A stretch of DNA of 64,000 nucleotides from Otis tarda (Eukaryota > Chordata > Aves > Otidiformes > Otididae), in NCBI GenBank assembly GCA_026413225.1, contig CM048553.1, forward strand, positions 144,869,190 to 144,933,189, in the 5' to 3' direction. The notes under the pieces were generated by a model. That model did no database searches. It worked only from the letters and a program-made list of their open reading frames with translations, and was not told the DNA's origin. The stretch's first letter is position 1; the number at the start of each line of letters is the position of its first letter. The position numbers were made by a program, and so were the translations under genes. Of the stretch, positions 62,012-64,000 are shown piece by piece.

Positions 62012-64000
62012 GAACTTAAGCAGCTCAAAAATAGTTTTAATTATCACTTCTGCCTCTGTTCAAGTAATGCACAGATAATCCTACTGATGTTCAGTAAGAA
62101 AAAAGGCTCAACTGGACACCTGACGATGGAATAAAGTAACATCCAGTAGGAAGATTCCTACTGAATAATAACTGAAAGTGAAAATGAATGTATTATTTCT
62201 AATAATATGATGTAAAATTATTACCTCAGTCTGCTCATCAGGAATGGTGCAACAGATTAACTGCTGCACCTGCGTTGCTCGCTGATATTCTATTCTGAGT
62301 TATACTAGAGAAGGTGCTGATACAGAAGGTATCCATATTCTCTACCTAAATTTGGTCAGGTTAGTCTCTGATTATCCATCACTACATTGATGTATACTGT
62401 GTACACTTTTCCCTTCTCCTCAGATATTTTTCTGGTGTGGTGAGATGAAACATATGCACTTGTTTTCTTCTCCAGACTACCATCAGAACTTCACTCCATC
62501 CATTATAGCTCTTACTGTCTGTACTACGGTCATGATGGAGTTGCTGTCTTGGTCTTCTAGTTAGTATATTATCTTTTCTGATATTTCTCCTCTACTGACA
62601 TGATGTAACACACTCTTTATCCCTAATTATATAAATTCAGCTTTCAGGACTTCCCTTTACCTGTACATCCCACACCCTGTGGTCAGAGACTTCTCCATAG
62701 TAAAGCTACACCTGCACTACTAAATTAAGTGGTGTTAAATAATATCCCAAACGCTGTACCTCAATCATCTGACATGTTTTAACCTGAGGTAGCCCCTGCC
62801 CTTCCCAGGGGGATGGCACAGGCCAGGGCTGCTTCCACAGGCACATCTCTGGCTTAGGAGCTCTGAGTGGAGTAATATGGATGTGGGCCACTCAATGTCA
62901 TGCCAGGTAACACCCCGGCATGCTTAGTTATCCACTGCAGAGACAGTCTTTATCTTTGAGTTGCAGCCAGTCAGGATTTAAAAGATGTCCTCAGTTACAT
63001 GGCTTTATCCCTAAATGTATTACGGTAACTTTCTTGCTGTCTGAAAGAGAAGCACTTTCCCAAGACTGCCTATAAGGACCTAACTCTCGTAAGCATGCCA
63101 GCCTGATTTATGCTGTGACCAGTTAATTCCACATCATATAGCTTCAGGAAGTTTATTCACTATCAGAAGCTGGAGAAAGGGCGCTAAATCTTAATTATTT
63201 CCCAATAGTCACATACCAGTTTTTCATGGATATTTAAATTAATAGTGCACAGCCATTTATAAAAAATGGATACATACAGTATCCAACATGGCACTTCAGC
63301 TTGCTAAACCTTTTGTTTTTGTACTAGTACAATCAAACCACCGTACCAGCTTTAGAAACAGCTTTATGGCCCATGGAACATTTTTGGAAGTCTATTGTTC
63401 ATACAGAGTCTACTTTACAACAAAGTCAGGAACATAAAATCACCCAACTGGGTTCTGTCAACTACGATCTGGGCCAGCTTTCAAAGCTCTGCTATTATCT
63501 TTGGAAAAGGAGTGCATGAGGAGTTCTGCAAGGAAGCAAAATGGCATGAGGACAACGCTCCCTCCATAAGGCAGTGGCACTGCACCTGAGCCTGTCCACT
63601 GCCTCCATGGGAGTGGCAGCACAGCTCTCCCAGAATGTTGATGCTATTTTTTTTCCACTGCAAACACACCATGGAGAGAGTTGTGGAAAGGAAGAGCTGG
63701 ACTAAAGCGTGAGTTTCAGCTCCCCAGGGAAAAACACGGTTCCTTCCCCACCCCAAAACTGGTACTCAAACAGGTACACAATTACCGTACCTCCACTAGC
63801 GCACACACACAGTGTGTAACTTCTTTAGTTTTAAAGGAGATTTATTCAGACTGAAATACCAGACACTGACTGCTTCATGCTGCCTGACAGGCTTGGCCTG
63901 GAACGTGAAAGAAAGAGACGTCGTAAGACCATCGGCTATTTGTGTTCTTGTCTATTTTATTTCATAAAGAAGTACCGTTAAGCCTATTTTCATTTCCATG

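Larger units (their letters stand above)
52789..64000 (-). other. RSPO2: Last intron of RSPO2 (3' part)
   Basis: By inference from the exon at 52679-52788, everything to the right edge is the last intron; no TSP1-coding exon (Cys/Trp-rich, ending before 'CPGG') was found on minus. The intron holds MITE-like palindromes (53.1-53.63 kb), a GC-rich block (about 55.64-55.92 kb), one CR1 (56644-57775) and a pyrimidine tract at 61963-62011. From 57776 to the right edge it is otherwise AT-rich sequence in which I recognise nothing; frames up to 123 codons (59220-59591 plus) lack any family signature. Confidence 0.6.

Noticed and set aside
53349..64000. Search for an earlier RSPO2 exon (TSP1 domain) on minus
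   Set aside because: No Cys/Trp-rich segment with a donor site was found; the exon probably lies beyond the right edge.
1..64000. CRISPR arrays, bacterial operons, tRNA or rRNA genes
   Set aside because: Nothing of the kind is visible; the repeats are eukaryotic LINE, LTR and simple repeats.

Overview
The window looks like bird DNA: AT-rich and non-coding for most of its length, with many CR1 LINE copies carrying the typical sauropsid 3' tail (tandem octamers of the ATTCTATG type, seen as CATAGAAT on the other strand) and one solo LTR of a kind I recognise from bird genomes. There is no operon, rRNA, tRNA or CRISPR array. The one conserved host gene I can identify is the last coding exon of RSPO2 (R-spondin 2), on the minus strand at 52679-52788. 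It was recognised from a clean splice acceptor, a lysine-rich stretch and a C-terminal peptide that matches the vertebrate RSPO2 tail as I remember it.

Layout: 1-52.1 kb is sequence downstream of RSPO2 (a gene desert in other vertebrates, lying between RSPO2 and ANGPT1). About 52.1-52.68 kb is probable RSPO2 3' UTR, 52.68-52.79 kb is the last coding exon, and 52.79-64 kb should be the last intron, because no earlier RSPO2 exon was found.

Repeats: CR1 copies or fragments lie at 15.05-15.56 (+), 18.19-18.47 (+), 23.36-25.48 (-, a CR1 inserted into another CR1), 30.3-31.47 (+, internally deleted), 31.57 (-), 31.98 (+), 33.55-34.07 (+), 38.02-38.15 (+), 39.46-41.60 (-, with a 680-residue uninterrupted reverse transcriptase frame), 43.57-44.07 (-), 47.37-47.64 (-, ancient), 49.75-50.04 (+, old), 50.04-50.29 (-) and 56.64-57.78 (-). 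A 1083-bp solo LTR at 16270-17352 is flanked by a perfect 5-bp target duplication. Remnants of a palindromic MITE-like repeat lie at 53.1-53.63 kb.

The main unexplained feature is a CpG-rich block at about 32.63-33.48 kb. It contains a 39-bp (13-codon) minisatellite and could be the promoter and first exon of an unannotated transcript. The intact CR1 frame and the fresh nested insertion point to fairly recent CR1 activity in this lineage. All assignments come from reading the sequence and from memory of families; no database search was run.
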